Shown: in pieces, positions 12,218 to 23,725 of the stretch
Position numbering within the stretch: the stretch's first letter is position 1
Layout: each line of letters starts with the position of its first letter
Assembly: GCA_951799425.1 (NCBI GenBank)
Contig: OX637393.1
Span: 24,012,744 to 24,076,743, forward strand
DNA: 64,000 bases
Source of the DNA: Ilex aquifolium
Lineage: Eukaryota; Streptophyta; Magnoliopsida; Aquifoliales; Aquifoliaceae
Reading direction: 5' to 3'
The notes under the pieces: model-generated
What the model saw: the letters and a program-made list of their open reading frames with translations, nothing else
Told to the model about the DNA's origin: nothing
The model's database searches: none
Made by a program: the position numbers and the translations under genes

Positions 12218-13884
12218 TGTTAGTAGTATGCTCTAAGACCAATCATGTAGATGATGCTTTAGGGTTGTACTAGCAACATTCATTACTTAATTAAATAAAA
12301 GGGAAAGTTTATTTATCATGTTTCTACTTTATTTCATTTTAATATACATGATATAGTCCATAGAGTATAAGTTAAGAAGATAGTTTTTCAAGGTGTTGAG
12401 AAGAGAAGACCTATACTTCTTTGTACTTAACTCTTAAATGGTCCTAGTCATAGGATTATTATTTGGGCATTACGTAATCCGGATAGACTAGCACACACTA
12501 TGTTTACTCATATTTGATATGAGGTGACTCGTCCAAGTCACTAGTGTTGGGACACTAAAGCAGGTGTGTGGGTGCTTGTTAGAGAACAAGTACACTGAAC
12601 GTGACCATTGACTAATTTAGGATTTTTCATATGGATTTTTACATGTTTGTCAATGTTAAATCTTAAAGTTATAGTTATGCAACTGATACTTAGACTTGAG
12701 ACACCATGGTTGTCTTGTGCATGGACTTCTATGCTTTAACTATACAACATATTCATATACTAACCATGTAACTTGGATATGTATTGTTGGACATAGTTAG
12801 GCATGCATGAAGACTTATGAGTGTACAAAATAGAATCTATTATCCTTAGTAATTAAAGGGAGAATGTCCTATATGATCTTCTGGGATATGACTCAAAGAG
12901 TCCTTGGCCAAGGCAGAATGACAATTAGAAAAGACTTTCTAATTGATCATTAAGAGTTATAGTCCTAAGATCGAACACATAAGATTGAATTAGGGGTTTG
13001 ACAGTAATTTCATACCCTAGTAATTCAATTGGGGCATTATGTGATAGAAGGATTGAATTGCATGGCAACTATAGACTGAATGGGTTCTTTACCAACTTCG
13101 TGCTATCCGGAGGTTGATCATGATATGTTGCTAGGTGTCACTCATGATTAGTAGAAGCACGAAGAATGAAATTAATATAAATATATTAATTGTTCTTCAT
13201 AAAGGGAGAATTAGAAGAGTTCTAATTCAAGCTAAATTAGAAAGAGTTCTAATTTGAGATACTACTTGTAGTTAGTATCGAATGCCTACAACTGGGTATG
13301 CTTGAACCTATAGGGTCACACACAATATAATTGATTGGAAACTAAAGGATAAAAGAGAGACAACCAATTAAGAGTTAATTGGGGTGAAAACCTAATTAAG
13401 AGTTAATTAGGGACTTTATTACAATTAATGTTAATAAATGGGTTATATGTAATTATGAGATAATTGCAACTTGACCCAAATTAGGATTAGAGCCTTTAAA
13501 GCTCTATAAATACCTTTATGTAGGGTGTGGATATTAGATATAACAACTCTCTTGCTAGCACAAGAAGAACCACCCCTCATTCTCTCTCTCTCTCTACTAG
13601 TTTTATCAATGGCTAAAGTAGATCCTTCAAGTTTGGCAATTCGTGTGGATACCGATAGAGGCCAAACGTTTGCGAGGCTTGGGGTAAAGATCAAATTTAG
13701 ATTTGAAGATTTAAAGTTTTTGAGAATGCTTGAAGATTGGTAAAGGCACGCTTCAAAAGGTAACCCTTAATCTTCTCTATAGATCTAAAGTTTCTCAGTT
13801 TGTATTAAACATGAATAGATCTTGGTATGAGGAATCAAATTATTTTTTTTAAATTTCGCTGCGTTTATTATATGATTCCTGTCA
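12218..13884 (+). repeat. Ty1/copia solo LTR nested in Tat-like solo LTR 2
   Basis: Starts TGTTAGTAGTATG and ends CCTGTCA, with the duplication GTTTT at 12213-12217 and 13885-13889. It has a TATA box (TATAAATA, 13505-13512), a (CT)n leader near 13580 and the 'AAATTTCGCTGCGTTTATTATATGA'-like end seen in many plant copia LTRs. It is 1,667 bp and solo. It split the palindrome array of its host LTR. Confidence 0.8.
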
Positions 13885-13904
13885 GTTTTGCCTACTGGAA
13901 TGAA

Positions 13905-14018
13905 GTTTCCGGAAGGTTTGCATCGACCTTTTGGAAGGTTTTGTTCACTGAATTGCTGTTTTAACTGTTCCTGCACAAACCTTCCGGAAGGTTTGCATCG
14001 ACCTTCCGGAAGGTTTTG
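13905..14018. repeat. Palindrome array, word TTCCGGAA (second part)
   Basis: Four units in two pairs, the partners of each pair 22 bp apart and joined by GGTTTGCATCGACC. It begins after the linker CCTACTGGAAT. The CATCGACC linker is also found in the family A LTR array at 26236-26301. Confidence 0.85.
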
Positions 14019-14549
14019 TCCAGAATGCCCAAACAGCCTGCAACTCAAGCTCTGCCATTTGGGGGTGCCACCTATGCTTCTCCCACTTGTCCCTTGACAT
14101 CCCTTACACATCTACATGCCTCCCCACACCCATGCTTGGACTTTGGAGGCTCAAGCATTAATGAGGAGGAGAGAGAAGAGGCAAGCCAGGGAAGATGCAG
14201 GCTAGGCTTGTCCTAGCCTGCCCAAGCCATCAAGTCAGCCTCCTATGGATGGGAAGCTTGTTACACACCTAGAGGGAGCTCCATGGACGAAAATGCAAGC
14301 ATCCTTGGACAAGTATTCAACATTGTAGAGATATAGAGAAAGAAGCTCCAAGGAAGAAGACAGTTTAGAGAGAGAAAGCTTAGATTTTTGCATTTATTCC
14401 ATCTATTTTTACTTGTAATCTTCTGTAAGACGTTTGTAAGCTTCATTTATTACCTTTACTGTCATTTATTACAAGTGCATTGCAAGTTTAGTTACACATT
14501 TAAGATTCTACCATTGTTGTATTGAATTCTCTTCATTTCAAGTTTTTGA

Positions 14550-14987
14550 TGTAACACCCCCCCTCCACATGGCACGATATTGTCCGCTTTGGGCCCCACC
14601 GGCCCTCACGGTTTTGTTCCTCCCACTTTACCGCGGGAAAAGGCCTCGTACCAATTAAGGACCTGGGGCTTACTTATAAAGCCCAGCAACTCCCTCTCCC
14701 TCACCGATGTGGGAACCAGGATCTCACAATCCACCCCCCTTAGGGCTGCACGTCCCCGTGCAGGGCCCCACCCTCGGCTAACCGGGGAGAGTCGGCTCTG
14801 ATACCAAGCTGTAACACCCCCCTCCACATGGCACAATATTGTCCGCTTTGGGCCCCACCGGCCCTCACGGTTTTGTTCCTCCCACTTTACCGCGGGAAAA
14901 GGCCTCGTACCAATTAAGGACCTGGGGCTTACTTATAAAGCCCAGCAACTCCCTCTCCCTCACCGATGTGGGAACCAGGATCTCACA
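14550..14987 (-). mobile_element. TRIM (terminal-repeat retrotransposon in miniature), complete
   Basis: Two nearly identical LTRs, 14550-14728 (179 bp) and 14810-14987 (178 bp), enclose an internal stretch of only 81 bp. The internal part has a minus-strand primer site TGGTATCAGAGCC (complement of 14794-14806, initiator tRNA-Met) next to the right LTR and a purine tract next to the left one. On the minus strand each LTR reads TGTGAGATCC…GGTGTTACA. The duplication TTTGA lies at 14545-14549 and 14988-14992. It sits inside Tat-like solo LTR 2, and the paralogous solo LTR 1 shows the unfilled site near 11140. It encodes nothing, as TRIMs do, and needs proteins from other elements. Confidence 0.93.
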
Positions 14988-15753
14988 TTTGAAATGGGTA
15001 TTAAATGCATTTCTTCATAGTTTAAGTTTTCTTGCATTAATTTAAGTTCCAATCTTCATTTCTTCACAATGTCTCTTTATTTTATTTATGTTCTTGCATT
15101 AAATATAAGTAGCTAAACTTTAAGTTGGCTAATCCAAGGGAGAATTCCTATTGAGTATGCTAAATCAACTTTTTTTCATTCCTCCGCGTAGCGTACAACG
15201 GTTTGGTTTGACTAGGTTAAGTGTGGACGTGATTGTGAGTTCTTGATACACCATAGACTTGTCACGGGGTATGCTTGAATCATCACCTCTATTTTAGTCC
15301 CGCGCTTCCTACGAATCAATCGAACGTCTAGGCACCATTGAAAGAACGTCTTGAGTTGATTTGGCATTCACATTGGAATGACCCATTTGGATTAGCAACA
15401 CTTGTTTCCATTTTATTTTCATCAAGAACACAACTCACCAAAACTCAAACATCAAAGATTTTTACACTTTTCCTTTTTCACCAAAATCACCTTCAAAACA
15501 ATTCACCTCCTTCCCTGAGGAGACGACCTTGAAATACGAATTCCAAGTAAAACACGACACTCGAAAGTCTCTCTGCGCTTAGGGAGCACTTTTGTTCACA
15601 CACACACACACACACACATATTTCATTCACACACCCGTTTTTCCCATTTCTTGCATCGAACCCGAGTGAGAGTGACACTCACCTACACATATAAGCCATA
15701 TACACATTGAGGGTTCATGTTCGAAAATTAGGAACGACGGAATAACTCAAGCA

Positions 15754-16831
15754 ACCACCTCCTCTAGATGCTATGAATGGTATCTGCCAATGTCTATGGG
15801 AGTTGGCCATTCTAGTCCAAAATCAGAATGAAAACCACAATCAAAATGGTGTTGCACAAACCATTGTCGGTGGGATCAGGAGATGTCAATGAGAACCGTA
15901 GGATGACGGTGTTGAGAGAATTTATGCAATAGCGTCCACCCACTTTTCAAGGAAGTTCTAATCCAATGGAGGCAAATAAGTGGATTAGAAGAATTAGGAA
16001 GCTGTGTGATAGTATGGGGAATGATGCTGATATCAGGGTGGGGCTAACTACCTATTTGTTCAAAGGAGATCACTGGTGGGACTCAGTGAAGCGGATGCAT
16101 GTAGTGGATACAATGACTTGGGAGGTGTTTGATCAGATCTTCCAAGATAAATACTTTCATGAGTTTGTAAAGGATAGGATGAGTGCGGACTTCTTGGCTT
16201 TGAAGCAAGGGAATATGATGGTGACTAAGTACAAAGTGAAGTTTGATTAATTGTCCCGATATGCAACAGAGTTTATGTTTACGGATGCAAGGAGGGCCAA
16301 ACGGTTTGACCAACGGTTGAGGCCTGCTATTCGTGAGAAGTTGGTTGCACTTAAGATCTGAGAGTACAAGAATCTAGTGGAACGGACGAATTTGGTCTAG
16401 AGAGACACATACGAGGCTAGACAGAGACAGGTATTTGCTAGAGGCAGTAGTAGTGGAACTATATAGGGGGCGGCTTCGTATCGCCGACCTGATCAGACTT
16501 CGAGGCCTAGCAATCATCTAGTTAGAGGAACTGGGGGTCCACATGACAGAACAATTGCGAACCCTCATCAATTCTTTACTTGTGGAGGTTTTGGACATTT
16601 CAAAAATAATTGTCCATCCTTTTCCCCAAAGAACAACCAAGCTGTAGTACAATAGAATGTGAAAAAGCCCCCGCCTCAGAAACAACTACCGTATAAGAAC
16701 CCAGGTGCAATGATACCAGCTGACAACAATCAGGGTTGAGTCTTTGCAATGACCCAATTGGAGGATGACATCACAAATGCTATGGTTAAAGGTATCATTT
16801 TACTTTATAATTCTTGGGCACACATTATTTG
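15754..16831 (+). pseudogene. Chromovirus B gag remnant and start of protease
   Basis: Frames show a Retrotrans_gag-type core (motifs KWIRRIRKL, DHWWDS, FKDR/FVKDR-like at about 15966-16250) and a CCHC zinc knuckle (CGGFGHFKNNC, around 16580-16612), then the approach to the protease. Broken. The retroviral-type aspartic protease active-site region is the target of the family A solo LTR that starts at 16832. Confidence 0.75.
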
Positions 16832-19010
16832 TGTGACGCCCCAAAAATCGGGGGTCCTTAATTTAACAAAATTCGGGCAGAGTCTCCTTTGTACGGGGAG
16901 CTCTACCCAAAACTCAACTTGTGCCATATACAATCACATGATCCATCCGAGGTCTAATATACAACATTGACCACACCGGGTCCATTTATTCATACTCATA
17001 TAACAACATTTAATCACATGACCAATCCGAGGTCCAATATACATCCATTTATACTCCCACATCATGAATTTATGCATTAAACATAGTTAATACGAGTTCA
17101 AAATTACAATTCTTTTACATACATTACATGCCCAAAATGAATTTACATGAAGTTTTACAAAAATAAGATTTAAAAGCCACATATCGGCTTTTCTTCGTCA
17201 CTGGGGCCCCGAATAAGCACCGTCCAACGGCGTGTATCCCCCACCTGAAATGTTTTCCCGTATAGGGTGAGCTACGCTCAATAGAATATCTCCTACAGAG
17301 GCTACTCCCCAACCTAGATGCATATGAAATGTACACATGTAACAATCAACAACCATTATCTATTCCAAACAAGAACATGTAATTCAAGATGGAAATTCTA
17401 CCATGTCATGTCATAGTATGAGATGATACTCACTCATGCACTTTAACCCGAGTCCTCACCGACTCCCACAACACAATGCTATGCACGTGTGTAATACTTT
17501 TGTCATTGATGAAATACATCTAATGATTGCTTGAAATAAAAGTCATGTGTTTATAAAACCAAATCATTGTTGGATGTTACCCATCGAATGAGTATTTTAT
17601 AAACAAAATCATGTGTATTTATTGGGTATCGGATTTTGGAATCACACCGCTGGCTCCGTACGCCATTACACTTTTCTGGAATTTCACCACAGGAGAGTGT
17701 ATGAATCAAGTGGCCGGGTTTTTCACCCGAGGGAGAATCTATCCCTTCTTGCTATACCCAACACAGGTTTTTTTCATGCAACCATGTGACTCAACGGGAT
17801 CTTCGATCCAACCTTCCCGAGTCCACTTATCAACCACCAAGTATGGTGTTTGATCAACCATTCACACACACCTACACTCATGCCTAATGCCCATGAATGT
17901 GATGTCAACATCATGCCCACTATGTAATGAATGCCAAATGAGCCATTTAATCGCATTTCATCATATTTCATGGCGACTTACATCATATGCATATAATCAC
18001 CAAAATTTATCACACTGTCAATATATCACTAAGCATATATCAACAACAATATCACAAGTATGTTATTACATAATCTATGTCACTAACACATTTCATTCAC
18101 AAATGTACAATATAAACACATAGCATGCCCATGTAATACCAAATTCCAAGAAATTACACAAGTAACTTCCACACCTCAAATTCAAGCTAGAAATTGATTC
18201 AAGTCATTTCTATACCTATTTCCTCATTTCCCTAATAATAGGCAACTTCTATACACCTAACCATTCCCTATGGACACCATAGGTTAGAAATAAACCAAAG
18301 TAAGAGGGCACCCTACCTCTTGACGCGTAAAATGAAGGGTAAAACCTTCAAGAACACCAACCACAACTCTAAACTTTTGATTTCCCAAAATCTCTTCTTT
18401 GGATCTTCGGTGAAATCATTTGTTCTTGGTATGGTTGCGTAGCCCTCGTCGAGGAGATCGACTTTGATTCTTGGCCCGAAGAATTCCGACTGGCAGAACT
18501 CCGTAGATTTGAGAAACAAGTCTTGAAATTTCTTTTTTTTCCTCTCCTCCTCTCTCCAACGTTTACACACTGGTTTCAACAGAATATTCTGCTAGAAAAT
18601 CATATTTTTATGGATATTTATAACCCTTGATGCTTGGTGCACGTCACGCCACACGCCCCCTTGTCCGGGTCCGTTTTCACCCCGAAACGATTAATTTCAT
18701 ACCGGTTTAAGTTCAAATTATTTTTATTTGAACTCTCCTTCAATTATAAATAAATTTTATAAATTTTATTTGTGGGGACGTTCGTGAGGTCACCTGACAC
18801 CCTGTTGTCTCGTAAAAAGTGAAAAATCCGATTATCTCGGAATTCCACGAAAATTTTCTGCGCAACTCGGTTTCGCGATACAAATCCAACAGTGAAGTCC
18901 GTTGCGTCATCTGAGCTCTAGATAAATACGTATTTTAAATCCGCATTATAGTGGCAAATTACCATTTTGCCCTTTTTTAGAAAAAAATTCAAATTTATCC
19001 GGGTTTTACA
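16832..19010 (-). repeat. Family A solo LTR in the protease of element B
   Basis: Reads TGTGACGCCCC…GGTTTTACA on the plus strand, which is the reverse complement of the LTR of the complete element at 27097. It is 2,179 bp with the duplication ATTTG at 16827-16831 and 19011-19015, so a clean solo LTR. The minus-strand TATA box is at 18615-18622. Unlike three other family A LTRs in this window it has no palindrome array at the position about 300 bp from this end. Confidence 0.9.
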
Positions 19011-19015
19011 ATTTG

Positions 19016-20690
19016 ATCCCGGTGCCACTTAATTTTTTATACGTATTTCATATGTTAAAACACTGGGATTGAAATGTGAAAACTTAGATTAGGGATTGAA
19101 TGTGGACCTACTTATTAGAGAATCATTAGAAACCCTCAGGGTGTGTAGGGATTGTATACTTCAGATAGGGGAACAAGAGCTGAGGGTAGATTTGGTGGTG
19201 TTGGACATGCAAGAGTATGATGTGATCTTTGGAATGGACTTGTTGTCAGCATATCTTGCGGTGATGGATTACTTCCGAAAAAGGGTAGTATTCTAGTCAC
19301 CACGAGGAGTAATATTCAGCTTCACAAATGAGTGAAATTCTTCTCACCCTTTTTCCATGACGGGAAGATGGTTCTTACAGGCTAAGGCAGGAAGTAGTAT
19401 GAGTTTCCTAGCTAGCATAATGGGAGAGAAACAAGTTGACTCCCAACGAGAGGTGATATTAGTGGTGTTGGACTTTTCAGATGTATTTTCGGATGAGTTG
19501 CCCAGCTTACCAGCCCAGAGAGAGATTGAGTTTACCATCGATTTGTATGCTATGACAAAACCCATTTCTATTCCTCATTGGATGACACTTTTGGAGTTAA
19601 AGGAGTTAAGGAAGCAACTAGATCAGTTAGTAGCAATTGGGTTTGTTCGCCTAAGCACTGCACCTTGGGAGCTCTAGTCCTCTTTGTGAAGAAGGATGAT
19701 GAAACACTCCAGTTGTGCACGAATTACCGAAGGTTGAACTGAGTGACAGTGAAGAATAAATACCCATTACCTCATATTGACGATTTGTTCGATCAGCTAA
19801 AAGGTTCTAAGTATTACTCCAAGATTGATTTTCGCATAGGATATCATCAACTGAGGATTAAGGAAGAGATAATTTTTTGTACAAGGTATGTTCATTTCAA
19901 ATATACTGCAATGTCGTTCGGATTGACTAATGCTCCAACAAATTTTATGAATTTGATGCATAAAGTATTTAGATCGTATCTAGATTAGTTTGTTATTGTA
20001 TTTATTGATGACATATTCATCTATTTGCGAACACAAGAGGAACATGAACAACATATTCGGGTGGTGCTACAAACCTTAAGGGAGCACAAGTGTTTTTCCA
20101 AGAAGAGTAAATGTGAGTTCTAGATGAAGGAAGCGAAGTTCCTTGGACATGTGGTGTCAGAACATGGAGTAATTGTCAACCTCGAAAAGATAGAAGCAGT
20201 AATGAAGTGGGAACCACCCCAGAATGTAATAGAAATCTGTAGTTTCCTGAGCTTAGCAGGTTATACCGGAGATTTGTTGAAGGTTTCTCAAAGTTGGTTA
20301 TGCCAATGACCCGTCTTACGAAGAAGGGTGAGAAATTCGTGTGGACTGAAGAGTGTGAACTTGCCTTCACTACTTTGAAGGAAAGATTGACTACTGGCCA
20401 ATCCTTATTATTCTGAACATTAGTGTGGCATATGATCCTAGGATGTGTAATAATGCTGGAAGGTAAGGTAGTGACTTATGGTTCTATACAGCTGAAGATA
20501 CATGAGCATAACTGTCCCACCCATGATTTGGAATTACAACAGTGGTGTTTGCTATGAAATTATGGAGGTGTTGTGGATTGAGTATTAGGAAGATTATGAT
20601 TTCACACTCAACTATTATCTGGGAAGGCTAATGTAGTAGTAGATGCTCTTAACAAAAAGTCTCGAGTGAAATCAATGTTCTCGTCGTTAG
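19016..20690 (+). pseudogene. Chromovirus B protease, reverse transcriptase and RNase H remnants
   Basis: The end of the protease (EYDVIFGMDLL, about 19190-19240) is followed by reverse transcriptase ([29 protein letters not shown] and SFGLTNAP motifs, 19740-20000; a FIDD active-site motif just after) and decayed RNase H. Many breaks; a fossil only. Codon use and decay are like the gag of the same element. Confidence 0.8.
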
Positions 20691-20899
20691 CAGATGGAAG
20701 ATGATGGAGACTTTGGAGGAATTTTTCTTAATGGTGGATAAACAAAAGGATCGACCATGTTTATTTAATATTGTAGCTCAACTAATTCTTCGACAAAGGG
20801 TGGTGGAGTTACAACAATTAGATCCATATTGGGAAACTATCTGGGGCAAATTGGAGAGAAGTGAGATCGTTGAGAACTGGTCAGTATGTCAGGATGAGC

Positions 20900-22103
20900 T
20901 ATAGTTTCGGGGAAGACTATGTGTACCGAGCAACGACCAAGTAAAGGAAGAAGTGTTGGAGGAGAGCCATCGTTCCAAATTTTCCATATATCCTGGTAGT
21001 ACCAAGATGTTCAAAGACATGAAGCATCAATACTGGTGGAAGGGAATGAAAGGAGATATGGCTAAGTACATTGTGAAGTGTGTAGTATGTCAACAAGTGA
21101 AAATTGAGCATCAAAGACCAGGAGGATCATTACATTCTTTACCTATTCTCAAGTGTAAGTGGGATCATGTTACTATGGATTTTGTGTCAGGGCTACCCAT
21201 GAACATTAGGGGACATAATGCCATTTCGGTAATTGTTGATAGATTGACAAAGACTGCCCACTTTATACATATCAAGACCACGAACAATTTAGTAAATTTA
21301 AGTCAGTTGTACATCCGGAAGATAGTGAGGTTACATGGGGTACCACTATCGATCGTGTCCGATCGAGATAGCCAATTTGTGGCTAAATTTTTGCAGAGCT
21401 TACAGAAGGCATTAGGGATAAAGTTGTGTTTTAGTACTGTCTTTCATCCTCAAATGGATCATCAATCGGAGAGGGTGATTCAAACTGTGGAAGATATGCT
21501 AAAAGCGTGTGTTCTTGATCTTATGGGTAGCTAGAGTGAACATCTAGCGTTGGTGGAATTTACCTATAACAACAGTTACCAGGCTAGTATCAGAATGGCT
21601 CCGTACGAGGCATTGTATGGGAGACCTTGTAGGTCGCCGACTTGTCGATTAGAGGCAGGAGAGAGTAGCTTATTTGGATCGGAGATTGTTCAAGAGACTA
21701 CTGATAAAATTCAGCTAATTTGGGAAAGACTACGCATAGCTCAGAGTAGACAAAAAAGCTATGCTGATAGAAGGAGGAAACCTTTGGAATTTCATATGAG
21801 AGACTATGCATTTCTCAAGGTGTCACCTAAGAAGGGTGTGTTCAGATTTGGCAAGAAGGGGAAGTTAGCCCTAAGGTACACTAGGTCATTTGAAGTGATA
21901 AAATTTGTATGTAAAGTGGCCTATCAACTTAGGTTACCAGCTTAGTTATCAGCAGTACGCGACGTGTTCCATGTATCAATGTTAAGAAAGTGCAAATCCG
22001 ATAAAAAGCCTGCAGTGGATTTGGAAGAAATTGAAATTCAAGACGGAGCAAAATATGAAAAACAACCAGTGAGAATTCTTGACACCAATGAGAAGGTGCT
22101 TTG
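20900..22103 (+). pseudogene. Chromovirus B integrase remnant
   Basis: HHCC zinc region (MKHQYWWKGMKGDM…CVVCQQVKIEHQRP, 21020-21120), catalytic core with WDHVTMDFVSGLP, IVSDRDSQF and the glutamate in HQSERVIQTVEDML (21160-21510), and a C-terminal part with FHVSMLRK (about 21965) typical of Tekay/Del chromoviruses. Broken in a few places, better kept than the gag. The Tat-like LTR at 22104 cuts off its end. Confidence 0.82.
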
Positions 22104-23699
22104 TGATGAGTACATAATATTTCATTATTTTATATCTCATATCATTCATCTTAGCTTTGTTTATTAGTTATATGTTTTGTTTTAGTGTAGTTTTGTCTTT
22201 TATGGATAATATTTGTGTTTGCAGGAAAATGAAGTTAAGAGCAAGGTTTTATACTCATTTTAATGCTATGGAGGACTTGGAGGATGATTTAGGAGATCTA
22301 GGAGTCAAACCAAGAGCATTGCAAGCATAAAAGACCAGTTCTACCGGTTCATCAGCAAGCGAAATTGAGTTCTACCAGTAGTAGTTGATTCCTATCGGTC
22401 GGTAGAAGTAAAACAAAGACCTGTTCTACCTAAAGGTTGGAAATAGAAAATTGTTCTACTAGTAGAAGAGAAGAGCTACCAGTTCGTGCAAGACAGTGAG
22501 CAGTTATATCGGTAGGTTGAATTATGCTTTCTACCGATAGGTCAGGGTTAAAATTCAGCAATGGCTCTTTCTCCTATGCGTTGACTGACTGAATATTCAA
22601 TTATATCTTCCATGATTTTCAAGGCTTATTTGGAGGAGAAAGGGACAAGATAGGGAAGGGATTTTGACTGGCCATATCTTAGAGATATTCTTGGAGATAT
22701 TGTCGGAGATTTTTTAACAATAAGAGATAGACGTAAAAGGAAAGATGGTCTCTAGAAAATCAGTTGTATCTCTCTCTCTCTCTCTCCCCTTATTTTTCCT
22801 ATAAATACCAACCCATAGGGGACCTCTAGACATCGGTTTTCTCATGGGAAATTTTCCAAGGGGCTGCTCCTCCTCCTTCTTCTTCATTGTTCTTTACTTA
22901 GGTTTAGATTGCAAGCAAGGTTCTTCATTATTTTATTTATAGTTTTCAATTTTGCTGAACACTACGGTATTTCTATTTCTTTTATTGTAATTACTTTCAA
23001 TTCTAGTTTCAATACGAAGTGTTCTTTAAATTCCAATTTCAATACAAGTTTTATTTATTTGCATTAAATTACCATGTCTTCTTTAATTGCTTTTGATTTT
23101 CTCTTTCATTATGTTTGAGTAATACTTTCGGTATAATCAGATAAGGGATTCTTATTCGTGAATGGGGATTTTGAATTAACTAGGGCTTTTCCAAATATTA
23201 AGTTATGTTGTTGATTGAATAATTACAGTTGAAAACATGGGTAATATGTATATCTTCTTGCTTATTCGTAGACAATTTAGACTTAACATGTATAGTTCTT
23301 GGAATTATTGAAATCAACATGAATGCAATGCTTTCAAAATTAATTCAATCAATTTAAATACACATTAGTTGTTTTCTTGATTTAAGTGTAATATTTTCCG
23401 TTCAATGGCGTTTGATTACAATCTTGAATGAATTATAAATTAGGTCAATTTTCTTATATTCACGGTGAGATGAACTCTAAAGATTAACCTGTTTCTTTTA
23501 ATATTATCTTTTAGTTTTTCAATCAGTCATACAATTTTCCAAAACCCAAAATTTTTTTTATTTTTTGTTTTAAGTTTGTCACCTTTTGAATTTGTCCTTC
23601 GTTTTCCCTGAAGATACGACATCGGTAATCGACTGAGTTACTAAACGATACATTCTTGCGCTTTAGAACCACTTTATTATCTACCAACTTTTAAGGTCA
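22104..23699 (+). repeat. Tat-like element D, 5' LTR
   Basis: Starts TGATGAGTAC, like solo LTR 1, and ends TTAAGGTCA, eight bases before a tRNA-Asp type primer site. TATA box TATAAATA at 22800-22807, a (CT)n leader just before it, and the 'CCCTGAAGATACGACATCGG…GCGCTTTAGAACCAC' R/U5 sequence near 23610-23670. Palindrome array at 22336-22560, upstream of the TATA box. About 1.6 kb, inserted in the integrase end of element B. Confidence 0.8.
22336..22560. repeat. Palindrome array, words TTCTACCGGT / TTCTACTAGTAGAA
   Basis: A perfect 14-bp palindrome at 22454-22467 plus several partial copies (CTACCGGTTC, CTACCAGTAG, CTACCGATAGG). The words overlap those of solo LTR 1. The whole set lies between LTR start and TATA box. 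Confidence 0.65.
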
Positions 23700-23707
23700 A
23701 GTATTTT

Positions 23708-23725
23708 TGGCTCCGTTGCCGAGGA
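23708..23725 (+). other. Primer binding site, tRNA-Asp type
   Basis: TGGCTCCGTTGCCGAGGA differs by two bases from the TGGCGCCGTTGCCGGGGA primer site of Tat/Athila elements (known family trait), and lies right after the LTR end. Confidence 0.85.

Larger units (their letters stand above)
11931..15753 (+). repeat. Tat-like solo LTR 2 (TTCCGGAA array), with two nested insertions
   Basis: Starts TGATTAGCAC and ends ACTCAAGCA, with the duplication ACCAC at 11926-11930 and 15754-15758. After taking out a copia solo LTR (12218-13884) and a TRIM (14550-14987) with their duplications, its length is about 1.7 kb, like solo LTR 1 and the LTR at 58272. It lies only 31 bp after solo LTR 1, both in element B gag, and is a separate insertion because each has its own target duplication. 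A (CA)n tract occurs near 15598. It carries TTCCGGAA palindromes at 12174-12217 and 13905-14018. Confidence 0.85.
7145..22103 (+). mobile_element. Chromovirus B (Ty3/gypsy, Tekay/Del-like), broken and nested
   Basis: An old plus-strand gypsy element: 5' LTR 7145-9243, primer site at 9248, leader, gag, protease, reverse transcriptase, RNase H and integrase, ending where a Tat-like LTR begins at 22104. Its own 3' LTR is not in the window. It carries four first-order insertions, each with a matching 5-bp duplication: 9443-10187 (GTAGA), 10209-11899 (ACGTG), 11931-15753 (ACCAC) and 16832-19010 (ATTTG). The coding parts are heavily decayed, with well over ten breaks. Domain order PR-RT-RH-IN and a chromodomain-like tail with the FHVSMLRK motif place it near Tekay/Del. 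It is clearly older than the family A elements in the window. Confidence 0.85.

Noticed and set aside
14794-14806. tRNA gene fragment
   Set aside because: Only the 13 bases complementary to the initiator tRNA-Met 3' end are present; it is a primer binding site.
14580-15045. Two near-identical 68-73 aa frames as duplicated small genes
   Set aside because: They are the two LTRs of the TRIM read as protein; no coding support.
10209-15753. Solo LTRs 1 and 2 as the two LTRs of one element
   Set aside because: Only 31 bases separate them, each has its own target duplication, and their array words differ.
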